Assembly: GCA_964445775.1 (NCBI GenBank)
Contig: CAYUMH010000002.1
Location: 62,001 to 126,000, forward strand
Reading direction: 5' to 3'
DNA from: Terrimonas sp964445775
GTDB lineage: Bacteria; Bacteroidota; Bacteroidia; Chitinophagales; Chitinophagaceae
Length of the DNA: 64,000 bases
Shown piece by piece: positions 43,911 to 52,371 of the stretch (its first letter is position 1; each line of letters begins with the position of its first letter). Made by a program: the position numbers and the translations under genes. A model generated the notes under the pieces. It worked only from the letters and a program-made list of their open reading frames with translations, was not told where the DNA came from and made no database searches.

Positions 43911-45122
43911 ATGAAAAGAGTTGTTATTACAGGCTTGGGGATTTATTCTTGTATCGGTAAAAACCTCCAGGAGGTGAAGGATTCACTGTACCAGGGCAAA
44001 TCGGGTATTATTTTAGATCCCGTACGCAAGGAGTTTGGCTACAGATCGGGATTGACCGGTTATGTAGAAAGGCCTGCCTTAAAAGGCGTGCTGGACAGGC
44101 GTGCCCGTATTATGCTGCCTGAACAGGGTGAATACGCTTATGTAGCCACAGTAGAAGCCCTGCAACATGCAGGTATAGATGCGGATTTAATAGAAAAGTT
44201 ACAACCCGGTATTATTTACGGCAACGATAGCTCGGCCAAGCCGGTTATTGAATCAACCGACGTAATACGGGAGAAAAAAGATACGACCTTACTGGGGTCG
44301 GCAGCGGTTTTCCAGACCCTGAACTCTACCGTGACCATGAACCTGGCCACCATTTTTAAATTAAAAGGCATTAACCTGACGGTTAGTGCGGCCTGTGCCA
44401 GCGGCTCACATGCCATTGGCCTGGGTTATATGTTGATTAAAACGGGCATGCAGGACTGTATAATTACCGGCGGAGCCCAGGAAATTAATCATTTATCCAT
44501 GGGTTCTTTTGATGCCCTGGGCGCTTTTTCGGTAAGGGAAGACGAGCCGCAGAAAGCCTCCCGTCCCTTTGACCGTGACCGTGACGGACTGATACCCAGC
44601 GGTGGGGCTGCAACCGTTATCCTGGAGAGCCTGGAATCGGCACAACAGCGTGGCGCTCATATTATTGCAGAGGTTATTGGCTATGGTTTTTCCTCAAACG
44701 GGGAGCATATTTCCAACCCAACAGTAAGCGGGCCCGAAAAGTCGCTGCGCATGGCTTTGCATGATGCCAATATTGAGGCTGCCGCCATTGATTATATTAA
44801 TGCCCATGCCACCAGCACCCCGGCCGGTGATGCCAGCGAGGCCAAGGCTTTGTATAATGTATTCGGTACCACCCCCATCAGCTCTACCAAGTCCATGACC
44901 GGGCACGAGTGCTGGATGGCCGGCGCCAGTGAAGTTGTGTACAGCTGCCTGATGATGCAAAACAATTTTATTGCCCCCAATATCAATTTTGAACACCCGG
45001 ATGAGGATAGTGCAAAATTGAATATCATAAAAGCTACCACCGAAGCTAATATAAATGTATTTTTGTCGAACTCTTTTGGGTTCGGGGGCACCAACTCGAG
45101 CCTGATTGTAAAAAAATGGTAA
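43911..45122 (+). CDS. Beta-ketoacyl-ACP synthase (KAS II/FabF-like)
   Basis: 403 residues. Condensing-enzyme triad: Cys in LTVSAACASGSHAIG, His in YINAHATSTPAGD, His in KSMTGHECWMAGASE. Also GFGGTNSSLIVKKW at the end, the usual glycine loop. It is first in a compact run with an ACP and an LpxL-type acyltransferase, a gene set seen in Bacteroidota clusters for aryl-polyene/flexirubin-type or special lipids. The minimal set here lacks other synthases, so the product is open. Confidence 0.9.
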   Translation: MKRVVITGLGIYSCIGKNLQEVKDSLYQGKSGIILDPVRKEFGYRSGLTGYVERPALKGVLDRRARIMLPEQGEYAYVATVEALQHAGIDADLIEKLQPGIIYGNDSSAKPVIESTDVIREKKDTTLLGSAAVFQTLNSTVTMNLATIFKLKGINLTVSAACASGSHAIGLGYMLIKTGMQDCIITGGAQEINHLSMGSFDALGAFSVREDEPQKASRPFDRDRDGLIPSGGAATVILESLESAQQRGAHIIAEVIGYGFSSNGEHISNPTVSGPEKSLRMALHDANIEAAAIDYINAHATSTPAGDASEAKALYNVFGTTPISSTKSMTGHECWMAGASEVVYSCLMMQNNFIAPNINFEHPDEDSAKLNIIKATTEANINVFLSNSFGFGGTNSSLIVKKW

Positions 45123-45141
45123 CTGCCGCCTTAAACTATTT

Positions 45142-45402
45142 ATGAAAAGTAACGAAGAAATTATCGGGAAGATCAATGATTTCCTGGTTGAGGAGTTTGA
45201 AACTGACCCTGCACAGATTGAGCCTGAGGCTAACTTAAAACAAGTGGTTGAGCTGGATAGCCTTGACTATATAGACCTTGTTGTTGTTATTGAAAACAAC
45301 TTTTCCTTTAAAGTAAAACCGGAGGACTTTACCAATATTGTCACTTTCCAGGATTTTTACAACTACATTATCTCACGCGTTAATGCAAAAGTGCCTGCCT
45401 GA
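45142..45402 (+). CDS. Acyl carrier protein
   Basis: 86 residues with the phosphopantetheine serine S40 in VVELDSLDYIDLVV. Acidic and helical, typical of ACPs. It lies 19 bp after the ketosynthase stop and overlaps the following acyltransferase by one base, so it is likely dedicated to this cluster rather than general fatty-acid synthesis. Confidence 0.92.
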   Translation: MKSNEEIIGKINDFLVEEFETDPAQIEPEANLKQVVELDSLDYIDLVVVIENNFSFKVKPEDFTNIVTFQDFYNYIISRVNAKVPA

Positions 45403-46292
45403 TGTCGCAAACATGGCAGGGAAAGTCTAAAGGCACCCGCCTTGGTTACCGCATTTTTGTAGGCATTTTACGTAAGGCCGGTGTACAACCTGCCTATTTT
45501 TTATTGCGTTTTGTGGCCGGGTATTATTTTTTGTTTTCCTGGAAATCATCCGGGCATATCTGGTATTACCTGCGCCGGCGCCTGGGTTTTTCTTTTTTCC
45601 GGTCGCTGCATTTATTGTACCGCAATTATTACCAGTTCGGTCAAACCATTATTGACCGTATTGTAATGATGAGCGGTATACCCAACCGGTTCACCTTTAA
45701 TTTTGATGGCGAAGAGCATTTACACCAAATGGCTGCAGCCGGTAAAGGCGGTTTATTATTAAGCGCCCATGTAGGTAACTGGGAAATTGCCGGCCACCTG
45801 CTTAAACGCATTAATACCCCTATTAATATTGTGATGTACGATGGGGAGTATGAAAAGATAAAGGATTATTTAACCGGCGTGACCGGTCAGCGCAATGCCC
45901 AGGTTATTGTAATTAAAAATGACCTTTCCCATATTTACCAGATCAACGAAGCCCTGGAGAAGAACGAGTTTGTATGTATGCATGCCGACCGTTTTGTAGC
46001 CGGTAATAAAAGCATCAGCATTCCATTTTTAGGTGCGGAAGCGCCCTTCCCGGCTGGTCCCTTTGTTCTTTCATCCCGACTGCAGGTACCCGTTAGTTTT
46101 GTATTTGCCTTAAAGGAGACCAGCACACACTATCATTTCTTTGCTACCCCTCCTCAAACCTATTATACCCTCCCAAAAAATGAATCGGTACAAACTATGC
46201 TGGGCGATTTTGCTTTGGCCATGGAAGAGAAAGTAAAAGCCTATCCCGAGCAGTGGTATAATTATTATGCGTTTTGGACAGAGAAGTCATAA
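45402..46292 (+). CDS. LpxL/HtrB-like acyltransferase
   Basis: 296 residues. Catalytic HX4E motif in LLLSAHVGNWEIAGHLL and downstream VCMHADRFVAGNKSISIPF and LGAEAPFPAGPFVLSSRLQV blocks of the lysophospholipid/lipid A acyltransferase family. An N-terminal membrane-associated stretch (FVAGYYFLFSW) is present. The ATG overlaps the ACP stop, implying translational coupling and a shared pathway: transfer of the ACP-bound chain to an acceptor. Confidence 0.9.
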   Translation: MSQTWQGKSKGTRLGYRIFVGILRKAGVQPAYFLLRFVAGYYFLFSWKSSGHIWYYLRRRLGFSFFRSLHLLYRNYYQFGQTIIDRIVMMSGIPNRFTFNFDGEEHLHQMAAAGKGGLLLSAHVGNWEIAGHLLKRINTPINIVMYDGEYEKIKDYLTGVTGQRNAQVIVIKNDLSHIYQINEALEKNEFVCMHADRFVAGNKSISIPFLGAEAPFPAGPFVLSSRLQVPVSFVFALKETSTHYHFFATPPQTYYTLPKNESVQTMLGDFALAMEEKVKAYPEQWYNYYAFWTEKS

Positions 46293-46449
46293 AGAGTTAA
46301 ATGAATTTTAGCATTTAGGTGACTGGATTTAAGCAGCATTTCTTTTCCTGTTATATTTTCCTTGTTATGTTACCATATATTCAATAACAAGCATATGTAG
46401 TTCGGCCATTTTCGGAGAAGTGATTTAAAAAAAGTAAATTTATATATAA

Positions 46450-46481
46450 CCATAGCTCACGGTTTAAACCGTGAGCTATGG
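46450..46481. repeat. Perfect 32-bp palindrome upstream of the RAYT gene (REP-like)
   Basis: CCATAGCTCACGGTTT and its exact complement. Followed by a smaller stem AACCATT/AATGGTT (46497-46512). The same small stem recurs after the gene. Together they bracket the transposase. Confidence 0.88.
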
Positions 46482-46540
46482 TGAACGAATTTCACCATAA
46501 CCATTTTAATGGTTTTTTTAAAACACCAAACCTGCTAACC

Positions 46541-46990
46541 ATGTCACATTCATTTAACAAAGTCTGGATCCATGCTGTCTGGGCTACCAAAAACAGGATG
46601 CCATTAATCAACCTCCGGGTTGAACAAAAAGTTTATTCATTCATAGCAACACAACTAATGGAACTGGGCTGCCTGGTAAAAATTATCAATGGCATGCCTG
46701 ATCATATTCATTGTTTGTTTTTATTGAATGTCCAGAAATCAATTGCCGATATCATTAAACAAATTAAAGGGAGTAGTTCGCATTTTATAAACCAGGCTGA
46801 TCTGATACCAGAGAAATTTGCGTGGCAAACCGGGTATGCCTCCTTTTCTGTTTCAGAATCCTCAGTAGAAAAGGTATATGAATATATAAAAAATCAAAAA
46901 AGCCATCATCGTGGAAAAAATTTTATAGAAGAGTATGAAGCTTTTTTAAAGCTATACGGGTTTAATCCCGATGAAGATACCGAACGTTGA
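46541..46990 (+). CDS. REP-associated tyrosine transposase (IS200-like, RAYT)
   Basis: 149 residues from ATG 46541 (MSHSFNKVWIHAVWATKNRM); the upstream part of the ORF runs through the palindrome. HUH motif GMPDHIHCLF (H55, H57) and catalytic tyrosine candidates Y113/Y115 in VEKVYEYIKNQKSHH. Such single-domain Y1 transposases act on REP hairpins. It is bracketed by stem-loops (46450-46512 and about 46988-47058). A truncated copy of its end lies at 48413-48505. Confidence 0.92.
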   Translation: MSHSFNKVWIHAVWATKNRMPLINLRVEQKVYSFIATQLMELGCLVKIINGMPDHIHCLFLLNVQKSIADIIKQIKGSSSHFINQADLIPEKFAWQTGYASFSVSESSVEKVYEYIKNQKSHHRGKNFIEEYEAFLKLYGFNPDEDTER

Positions 46991-47022
46991 AATGGTTAAA
47001 ACCATTGTTATTATTTATCAAA

Positions 47023-47058
47023 ATTCATAGCCCGCGTTTTAAACCGCGGGCTATGAAT
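47023..47058. repeat. REP-like palindrome downstream of the RAYT gene
   Basis: Arms ATTCATAGCCCGCG and CGCGGGCTATGAAT around an AT centre. It shares the CATAG outer bases with the upstream palindrome but has different inner arms, and it matches the 48536-48575 copy. The stem AATGGTT/AACCATT lies just before it (46989-47005). Confidence 0.88.
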
Positions 47059-47067
47059 ACCTCAACC

Positions 47068-47155
47068 GATTATTTGTTTTTAAATTTCTTATACGCGTCC
47101 TCCCCTATCAAAAAAAAAATTTGCCTCGTTTGCTGATAAATTTTGTGGTAAGTTA
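47068..47155 (-). pseudogene. Fragment of the 3' end of the 48585-49487 gene
   Basis: The minus strand carries TTKFISKRGK and, in another frame, GEDAYKKFKNK. The intact gene ends TAKFTSKRGKNCFDGEDAYK then KFKNE. A poly-A/T run (about 47109-47120) breaks the frame here. The fragment ends abruptly at about 47155, marking one edge of a duplicated segment. Confidence 0.8.
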
Positions 47156-47214
47156 TAGCACCTATTACAAGAATGACAATATAATAAGTGGAGCGTCCCA
47201 TATTAACTTCTATT

Positions 47215-47745
47215 TTAGAATATACCCTCTTTACTAAAACGAGTCCAGTATTGCCAGTGTGTATTTAAGATGGTGTCTTTTATTGGATATTCTCTTTCTT
47301 TATTACTATTTCCCTTAGGAAAACAGGATAAATTTTCTTCAATTGTTATTGCCGAGGAATCAATAGTTTTTACTCTGATGTAAATTTTAATGCTACTATC
47401 TTTAAAAACATCAAAGCCGTAAATAAAATTCTTTCCGATTTTAGCAAAGTGGTTATCAATACCCGTTTTAATAGTATCAGGCAATTTTTTAAAGACCTCT
47501 AGTTCATTAGCTTCAGGCATATATCTAAATGCCTGATAAGGTTCAGTCGTATCAATAATATCCAGGAAAAGATTGATTTCTTTTAAAATACCAGCGGTCA
47601 GGCTGTCATACAAAGGCAGTTTTTCTATAACTCTTTCGTCAAATTTATAGTTATCAAATGCCGGGGCAATTTTATCCCTTTCAGAGTTGCATGCAGAATT
47701 TCCGAAAAGCATTATCAGTAAAAAAATATAGAACAGCGGTTTCAT
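47215..47745 (-). CDS. Hypothetical lipoprotein
   Basis: 176 residues with a lipobox (FLLIMLFGNSAC, Cys 19). The mature part is charged and without recognised family (FDERVLEKLPLY-like start, then IGKNFIYGFDVFKDSSIKIY). It lies in the segment between the two copies of the duplicated RAYT end, on the minus strand like its neighbours up to 52 kb. Confidence 0.6.
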   Translation of the reverse strand: MKPLFYIFLLIMLFGNSACNSERDKIAPAFDNYKFDERVIEKLPLYDSLTAGILKEINLFLDIIDTTEPYQAFRYMPEANELEVFKKLPDTIKTGIDNHFAKIGKNFIYGFDVFKDSSIKIYIRVKTIDSSAITIEENLSCFPKGNSNKEREYPIKDTILNTHWQYWTRFSKEGIF

Positions 47746-47857
47746 GGAAGGGCTGGTTTAGTTCTTTTGACTCTAGAATTCGCTACAAAATACCTATTTA
47801 TAAGATTAGACCAAACGGAAAAAATCCTCCAAAATTTTGACCAAAACTATACTTACT

Positions 47858-48295
47858 TTACTTTAGCAAATCTATAATCATTGCATTTTTTGTTTCTTCT
47901 GCAGCTTTTAAGGCTGTCATTCCTTGATGATCCTCTACGTTTTTATCAGCACCTTTTTCAAGTAATAATTTAACTAATTCAACATTCTGGTTACTTGCAG
48001 CCCACATTAAACAGGTCATTTTAAAACCATCTTGTTTATTAACATCAGCACCTTTCAAAATAAAAAACCTGGCAATTTCAGTTTCATTATTCATTACCGC
48101 TTGCATTAAAACAGGTATAAAAAAAGATTGGTTTATTTTTCTGACATAGTTTACCAATGACGAATCTTTTTGGACTATTTTTTTAACTGATGCCAGATCT
48201 TTATTAATTACTGCTTTAAATAATTTTTCACCAGCTTCCTGTGCGTGGGCATGGATTGTAAACCCTAGAAGGAATAAGAAGATTAACTTTTTCAT
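47858..48295 (-). CDS. Secreted ankyrin-repeat protein
   Basis: 145 residues from ATG 48295, which gives a signal peptide (MKKLIFLFLLGFTIHAHAQ). Three or four ankyrin repeats follow: LFKAVINKDLASVKKIV, EIARFFILKGADVNKQDGFK, and VELVKLLLEKGADKNVEDHQ. Likely periplasmic protein-binding module. In several bacteria such proteins act as immunity or inhibitor partners, but no partner is obvious here. Confidence 0.8.
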   Translation of the reverse strand: MKKLIFLFLLGFTIHAHAQEAGEKLFKAVINKDLASVKKIVQKDSSLVNYVRKINQSFFIPVLMQAVMNNETEIARFFILKGADVNKQDGFKMTCLMWAASNQNVELVKLLLEKGADKNVEDHQGMTALKAAEETKNAMIIDLLK

Positions 48296-48412
48296 TTTAT
48301 ATCTTTTAGTATTAGGTACAGTGCATGATAATAACACCGCAAACAAATTATTACAAAGATTTTATATAGACAATTAAAAAACAAACAATCATACTATTAA
48401 TAATCTGATTAG

Positions 48413-48505
48413 AAAAGCCATCATCGGAGAAAAGACTTTATGGAGGAGTATGAAGCTTTTTTAAAGCTATGCGGGTTTAATCCCGATGAAGATACCGAAC
48501 GTTGA
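48413..48505 (+). pseudogene. 3' remnant of a RAYT transposase
   Basis: Encodes KSHHRRKDFMEEYEAF then LKLCGFNPDEDTER and a stop, matching the last 30 residues of the 46541-46990 transposase with a few changes. No start or HUH domain remains. It is followed by the same small stem and REP palindrome as the intact copy. Confidence 0.9.
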
Positions 48506-48535
48506 AATGGTTAAAACCATTGTTATTATTTATCA

Positions 48536-48575
48536 ATATTCATAGCCCGCGGTTTAAACCGCGGGCTATGAATAT
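48536..48575. repeat. Perfect 40-bp REP-like palindrome
   Basis: ATATTCATAGCCCGCGGTTT and its exact complement. Equivalent to 47023-47058 but fully symmetric. It lies 10 bp beyond the stop codon of the 48585-49487 gene and could double as its terminator. Confidence 0.88.
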
Positions 48576-48584
48576 CTTATCCGA

Positions 48585-49487
48585 TTATTCATTTTTAAAT
48601 TTCTTATACGCGTCCTCCCCATCAAAACAATTTTTGCCCCGTTTGCTGGTAAATTTTGCAGTAAGCCATGCTTTCAGTTTTTTGGTATCTGCCTCAAATA
48701 TTTCCGATTTATCCTTTACCTCACCCTTATCCAGCAACTGGTTGCAATAATGAATATAATACAACAACCCGGCTCCGCTCATGGAATAAGGGGCTGACAA
48801 TTGTATGATCTCATTTTTTCGCCAGATACCCTGTTGGATATAAATCCCCTGCCCATCCTCCAGTTTCTTCACATCGTCTGTGTTAATATTATTTCTTGTG
48901 AAATAAAAGTTCAGGTAACGATGATCAACCGTTATTATTTCTATTGCCCTGTCATAGCTCACTTTGTCGAAATACCGGCGATTATCCGCCGTTTTAAAAT
49001 ACCAGCACCAGGCTGTCAGGCCCAGCTCATGAAAGAAAAAGGATAACACCTCTTTTAAATCATTGCCGGCCCAAAAACCGGTCAGCTCGCTGTACTTATA
49101 TTTAATATTAGGCCTTTCACAATAATGCAGCGGTGTGGTGAATAGTTCTTCCGTTGGCGAATAATCAATATCGATGGTCATGGAACTCGCTGTTTTTTCG
49201 CAATCCGTACAGGTAGTAATGATGTTTATTTCCCTGAAATCGGAGGTTCCTTCCCTGGGTATATATTCAAACTGAACGGTGAACCATTCGTTTTTACAGG
49301 AGCACTTTTTCTTTTTAGGATATTCGTTTTGTATCAGATCGTACCAATAATCCAGGCTGTCAAGAATAAGGTAGTTTTCTTCTGTTTGAGTGGTTAAAAG
49401 TCCTGCTCCATCCTCTTTTAACAGACGGACCTGGAAAATATTTTCATTTTTATCTGTCCTAATTTCTTTAATTCTTCTTCCCGTCAT
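48585..49487 (-). CDS. Hypothetical protein with paired cysteines
   Basis: 300 residues, no signal or TM. Two cysteine pairs (CSCKNEWFTVQFEYIP and TTCTDCEKT, about residues 62-100) suggest a zinc ribbon. The remainder is mixed alpha/beta with KYSELTGFWAGNDLKEVLSF and YFDKVSYDRAIEIITVDHRY. I recognise no family. Its 3' end is duplicated at 47068-47155. Confidence 0.6.
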   Translation of the reverse strand: MTGRRIKEIRTDKNENIFQVRLLKEDGAGLLTTQTEENYLILDSLDYWYDLIQNEYPKKKKCSCKNEWFTVQFEYIPREGTSDFREINIITTCTDCEKTASSMTIDIDYSPTEELFTTPLHYCERPNIKYKYSELTGFWAGNDLKEVLSFFFHELGLTAWCWYFKTADNRRYFDKVSYDRAIEIITVDHRYLNFYFTRNNINTDDVKKLEDGQGIYIQQGIWRKNEIIQLSAPYSMSGAGLLYYIHYCNQLLDKGEVKDKSEIFEADTKKLKAWLTAKFTSKRGKNCFDGEDAYKKFKNE

Positions 49488-49562
49488 TATAAAGGTTCGG
49501 TTTTAAAAATTTATATTTTTCGATTATCATTTATTCATTATCCCTTTGCCATAATAAATAAT

Positions 49563-49754
49563 CTAGTTCCGATTTCCAAAAGTTATCACCGGACAAACTG
49601 TCGGGATCAATTTCTCTCCCTTTGAGAAACGTCTTTTAATAAAAGCCTGGTCATCTAAACGAGGACTAAGGGAAACATTGAAGCGCTTGTATTTAATGAC
49701 ACAAGCTGCCAATTGATAAACAAAGCTATTCATTTGCACTACCAAATTTTCCAC
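49563..49754 (-). pseudogene. Possible gene remnant
   Basis: 63-residue open stretch (NLVVQMNSFVYQLAACVIKY, then SPRLDDQAFIKRRF) with weak coding look. The frame continues upstream without a good start and overlaps the end of the 49790-50329 gene. No family recognised; it could also be chance. Confidence 0.25.
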
Positions 49755-49789
49755 CAGGATTTCATCAATTCCTCTTTTACTCCCTGTTC

Positions 49790-50329
49790 CTATTGAACTT
49801 TATCCAGCTTAATTTCAACTGCCAGATCCATCTCTTGCCATTGTTCGTAATTATCAATTGAATAGTCTTTATAATAGTTCAGGAATTTTTCGAGTTTGGC
49901 ATATACATCTTCAAGTGTACCGTGGATGTTATGTTTTGCACAATCAAAACTATCGTCAATATTATAGATATAGCCTTCTTCTTTATCTGTGAATACAGCT
50001 TCAGACTTTAACCTGAATAGTCTTTTTACTGTTTGTTCAAACGAAAGTTTCTTATTAGAGAACTGCTTATATAAAAGGCCTAATAATAGACGTCCCGGTA
50101 TGGCAGGTGTTTCAAAGTTTAAATAATCATTGAAATAATAAATAACATCATTAACACTTTTTGAACTAGATAAAGCGAGGTCAATAAAAAAAATATCTGG
50201 TTTTTCATCTCTGGTAATAATGTTGTCTGCCCAATCAATTACCTCCTCTTTTGATAACAGGCCGCTGACTAATCCAGCCCGCACCAAGTGCAATATTTGT
50301 AATATATTTTCAGGCTTTGTCGATTGCAT
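49790..50329 (-). CDS. Hypothetical protein (immunity-protein-like)
   Basis: 179 residues, acidic, helical, no signal. LVSGLLSKEEVIDWADNIIT and PDIFFIDLALSSSKSVNDVI recall small proteins found as polymorphic-toxin immunity proteins, but I cannot place it in a named family. No toxin gene is next to it, so it may be an orphan immunity gene. Confidence 0.55.
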   Translation of the reverse strand: MQSTKPENILQILHLVRAGLVSGLLSKEEVIDWADNIITRDEKPDIFFIDLALSSSKSVNDVIYYFNDYLNFETPAIPGRLLLGLLYKQFSNKKLSFEQTVKRLFRLKSEAVFTDKEEGYIYNIDDSFDCAKHNIHGTLEDVYAKLEKFLNYYKDYSIDNYEQWQEMDLAVEIKLDKVQ

Positions 50330-50460
50330 AAAATATTTATAGCCAATTAAAATTATCCATTTTACTTTTTCTTAAATATTGTATAAGCGTCCCTCGATCT
50401 GACAATTGTATGATCACATTTTTCACCAGCAGATGGTTAGGAGATAATGCATTACCATGA

Positions 50461-51450
50461 TCAGGAACATTGTGATATCAACCAGCACTTATCAAATCGT
50501 TTGTTTGTTAAGTCTTCCTTTTTTATCCAAAAATACAATCGTCCCATATCACCCCACATCATTCCTGCCTCCTTATAATTACTGTCCACCTGAAATAAAA
50601 GAATCCAATTGTCTTTATTCTTTTCTAATGCTTTTGCTCTAGGATCATTGTAGCCTGTAGCATCGCCACAATATAATCCATTAGTAACAAGCTCACATTC
50701 CAACTCCATTGGATTCTGAATGTTATCAGCATGCCCCAGGATTTTATTTGACCCCTCCTCTTCTGTTATATCAAAATACTTATCCATTTCGTCCTTATTA
50801 AGCTTGTCTGCAACATAATCTTGTTCCCAGTTTGGAAGGCTGGCTGACATATTAAAGGAAAGTTTACAGGGCTTATACCGTGCTGATTCATCAAGGGTTT
50901 CTGGAAACCCGTGTCTTTCAAGATTGCTTACATCTCCTTCATAAAAAAACACTTTAAATTTATCTTTATCCTTAGGGTCAAAACCCCAGGCAGATTGATC
51001 TGCTGAGTAAAAAAAGTATAAAAAGCCACTGGCAGGCAATTCCTTGATTTCATCCAAATAAGAGAGTTCTGTTAAGTTTATCTGGGCAATAAAGGAAAGA
51101 GGTCGGCCATTATCCTCTTTAAACCATTCAGTATTTTTGGGCAAATCCGGTTGCCCCCCAATTTTACTTTGCCCAAGTTTAAAACCCAATTCTGTAGTCG
51201 ATTCAATTAACACCTGAATTTCTTTTTTTAAGTGTGATTTAAAAAAAAGCCAATGATTGGATAAACCCAGGTTGTCAAACCTTTCTTTATAATAATTTTC
51301 TGTTTTTATGATTTCATTATTATCAAAACTATCGGTAGGTATTTGTCTTGTATGCTGTAAAATGGGCTTTTTTTTAGTAGCCTGATACAGAAAACTACTT
51401 GCTAATATCAACAAAATAATAGTAACAATAATGGTGGTATTCATTTTCAT
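50461..51450 (-). CDS. DUF1963 (YwqG-like) protein with N-terminal membrane anchor
   Basis: 329 residues. One N-terminal TM segment (IIVTIILLILASSFLY). DUF1963 signatures then follow: KIGGQPDLPKNTEWF, LSFIAQINLTELSYLDEI, GFLYFFYSADQSAWGFD, LFQVDSN, and MMWGDMGRLYFWIKKEDL. The family is common but of unknown function. The membrane anchor is unusual, as most YwqG proteins are soluble. Confidence 0.82.
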   Translation of the reverse strand: MKMNTTIIVTIILLILASSFLYQATKKKPILQHTRQIPTDSFDNNEIIKTENYYKERFDNLGLSNHWLFFKSHLKKEIQVLIESTTELGFKLGQSKIGGQPDLPKNTEWFKEDNGRPLSFIAQINLTELSYLDEIKELPASGFLYFFYSADQSAWGFDPKDKDKFKVFFYEGDVSNLERHGFPETLDESARYKPCKLSFNMSASLPNWEQDYVADKLNKDEMDKYFDITEEEGSNKILGHADNIQNPMELECELVTNGLYCGDATGYNDPRAKALEKNKDNWILLFQVDSNYKEAGMMWGDMGRLYFWIKKEDLTNKRFDKCWLISQCS

Positions 51451-51481
51451 TTAATATATTTTCTCTGGTTTTTATAACGAA

Positions 51482-52165
51482 TTAGTCTTGCCTTGTAACA
51501 ATAAGATTCCTGAAATGAGCTTCCGTTCCCGGCCCCACCCACAAACCAATGCTTCCCCGCAAACCCTCGCCATGTTTTAAATCGGAAACGATCAACGCAG
51601 GCTGAGCTGCATCATGCACAAATAGTTTAGCCGTATTACCCTGCACTTCTATTTTTACTTTTGTCCATTGACCCGGTTCCAGGTCAACATAGCTTTCATA
51701 TTTTTCAGGGAACTCTTTTCTTAACTTATACCAGGGAAATTCCGGATAGGAAATATATTGCGTTGAATGATTACGGCGCACCTGGTCATCGGCCCGGCCA
51801 TTTGTCGGACGCAGGTAAAAACATTCAAATTTTTCATTTGCCCGGTCAACCCTGAAAGCTATCCCCACAAATCCCCTGGCGCTCTCACCGCTGTTCTTCA
51901 TCGGCTCACCGGCCAGCTCCACTTCAATGGTGCCATTATGGAAAGCGGTATCGCTTAGTTTTGCCATTCTCAGCTCCGTATCGGCCCCGGGCGCTGCGTC
52001 ATATACTTTTACTGATTTCTTTCCTTTAAACAATGCCGGCTGCATACCCACATTGGCCGCTTTTAAATGTATCGTGTCTGTCAAAGTATATTTCAGCCTG
52101 CCCGTTTGCGCTTGTATAAACGTACCTGCCCAAATAAGCGGGATAAAAAACAGTAACCGTTTCAT
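51482..52165 (-). CDS. Secreted concanavalin/DUF1080-like protein
   Basis: 227 residues with a signal peptide (LLFFIPLIWAGTFIQAQ). A jelly-roll pattern follows: FHNGTIEVELAGEP, FVGIAFRVDRANEKFECFYL, KVKIEVQGNTAKLFVHD, GSIGLWVGPGTEAHFRNLIV. This matches the family-16-like/DUF1080 fold seen in sugar-binding or 3-keto-glycoside hydrolase proteins. No catalytic residues can be assigned. Periplasmic or surface exposed. Confidence 0.75.
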   Translation of the reverse strand: MKRLLFFIPLIWAGTFIQAQTGRLKYTLTDTIHLKAANVGMQPALFKGKKSVKVYDAAPGADTELRMAKLSDTAFHNGTIEVELAGEPMKNSGESARGFVGIAFRVDRANEKFECFYLRPTNGRADDQVRRNHSTQYISYPEFPWYKLRKEFPEKYESYVDLEPGQWTKVKIEVQGNTAKLFVHDAAQPALIVSDLKHGEGLRGSIGLWVGPGTEAHFRNLIVTRQD

Positions 52166-52371
52166 GTATTGAGGGTTTATTAAAGGTTGTGTTAATACCT
52201 AAATATAAAACCAATTGTAAAATCCAAACGTTAAATTATGATCAATGGTGCTTTATGTTGTACGTAAGAGGAGAACGGTGCGCTTTTAGCATTAAAGCTT
52301 TCAGCCTCTAAAGCCCTTGTTTATCTCCCCAAACCTTATGAACTTTGCCTTTTTAAAATTGTAATAATAAC

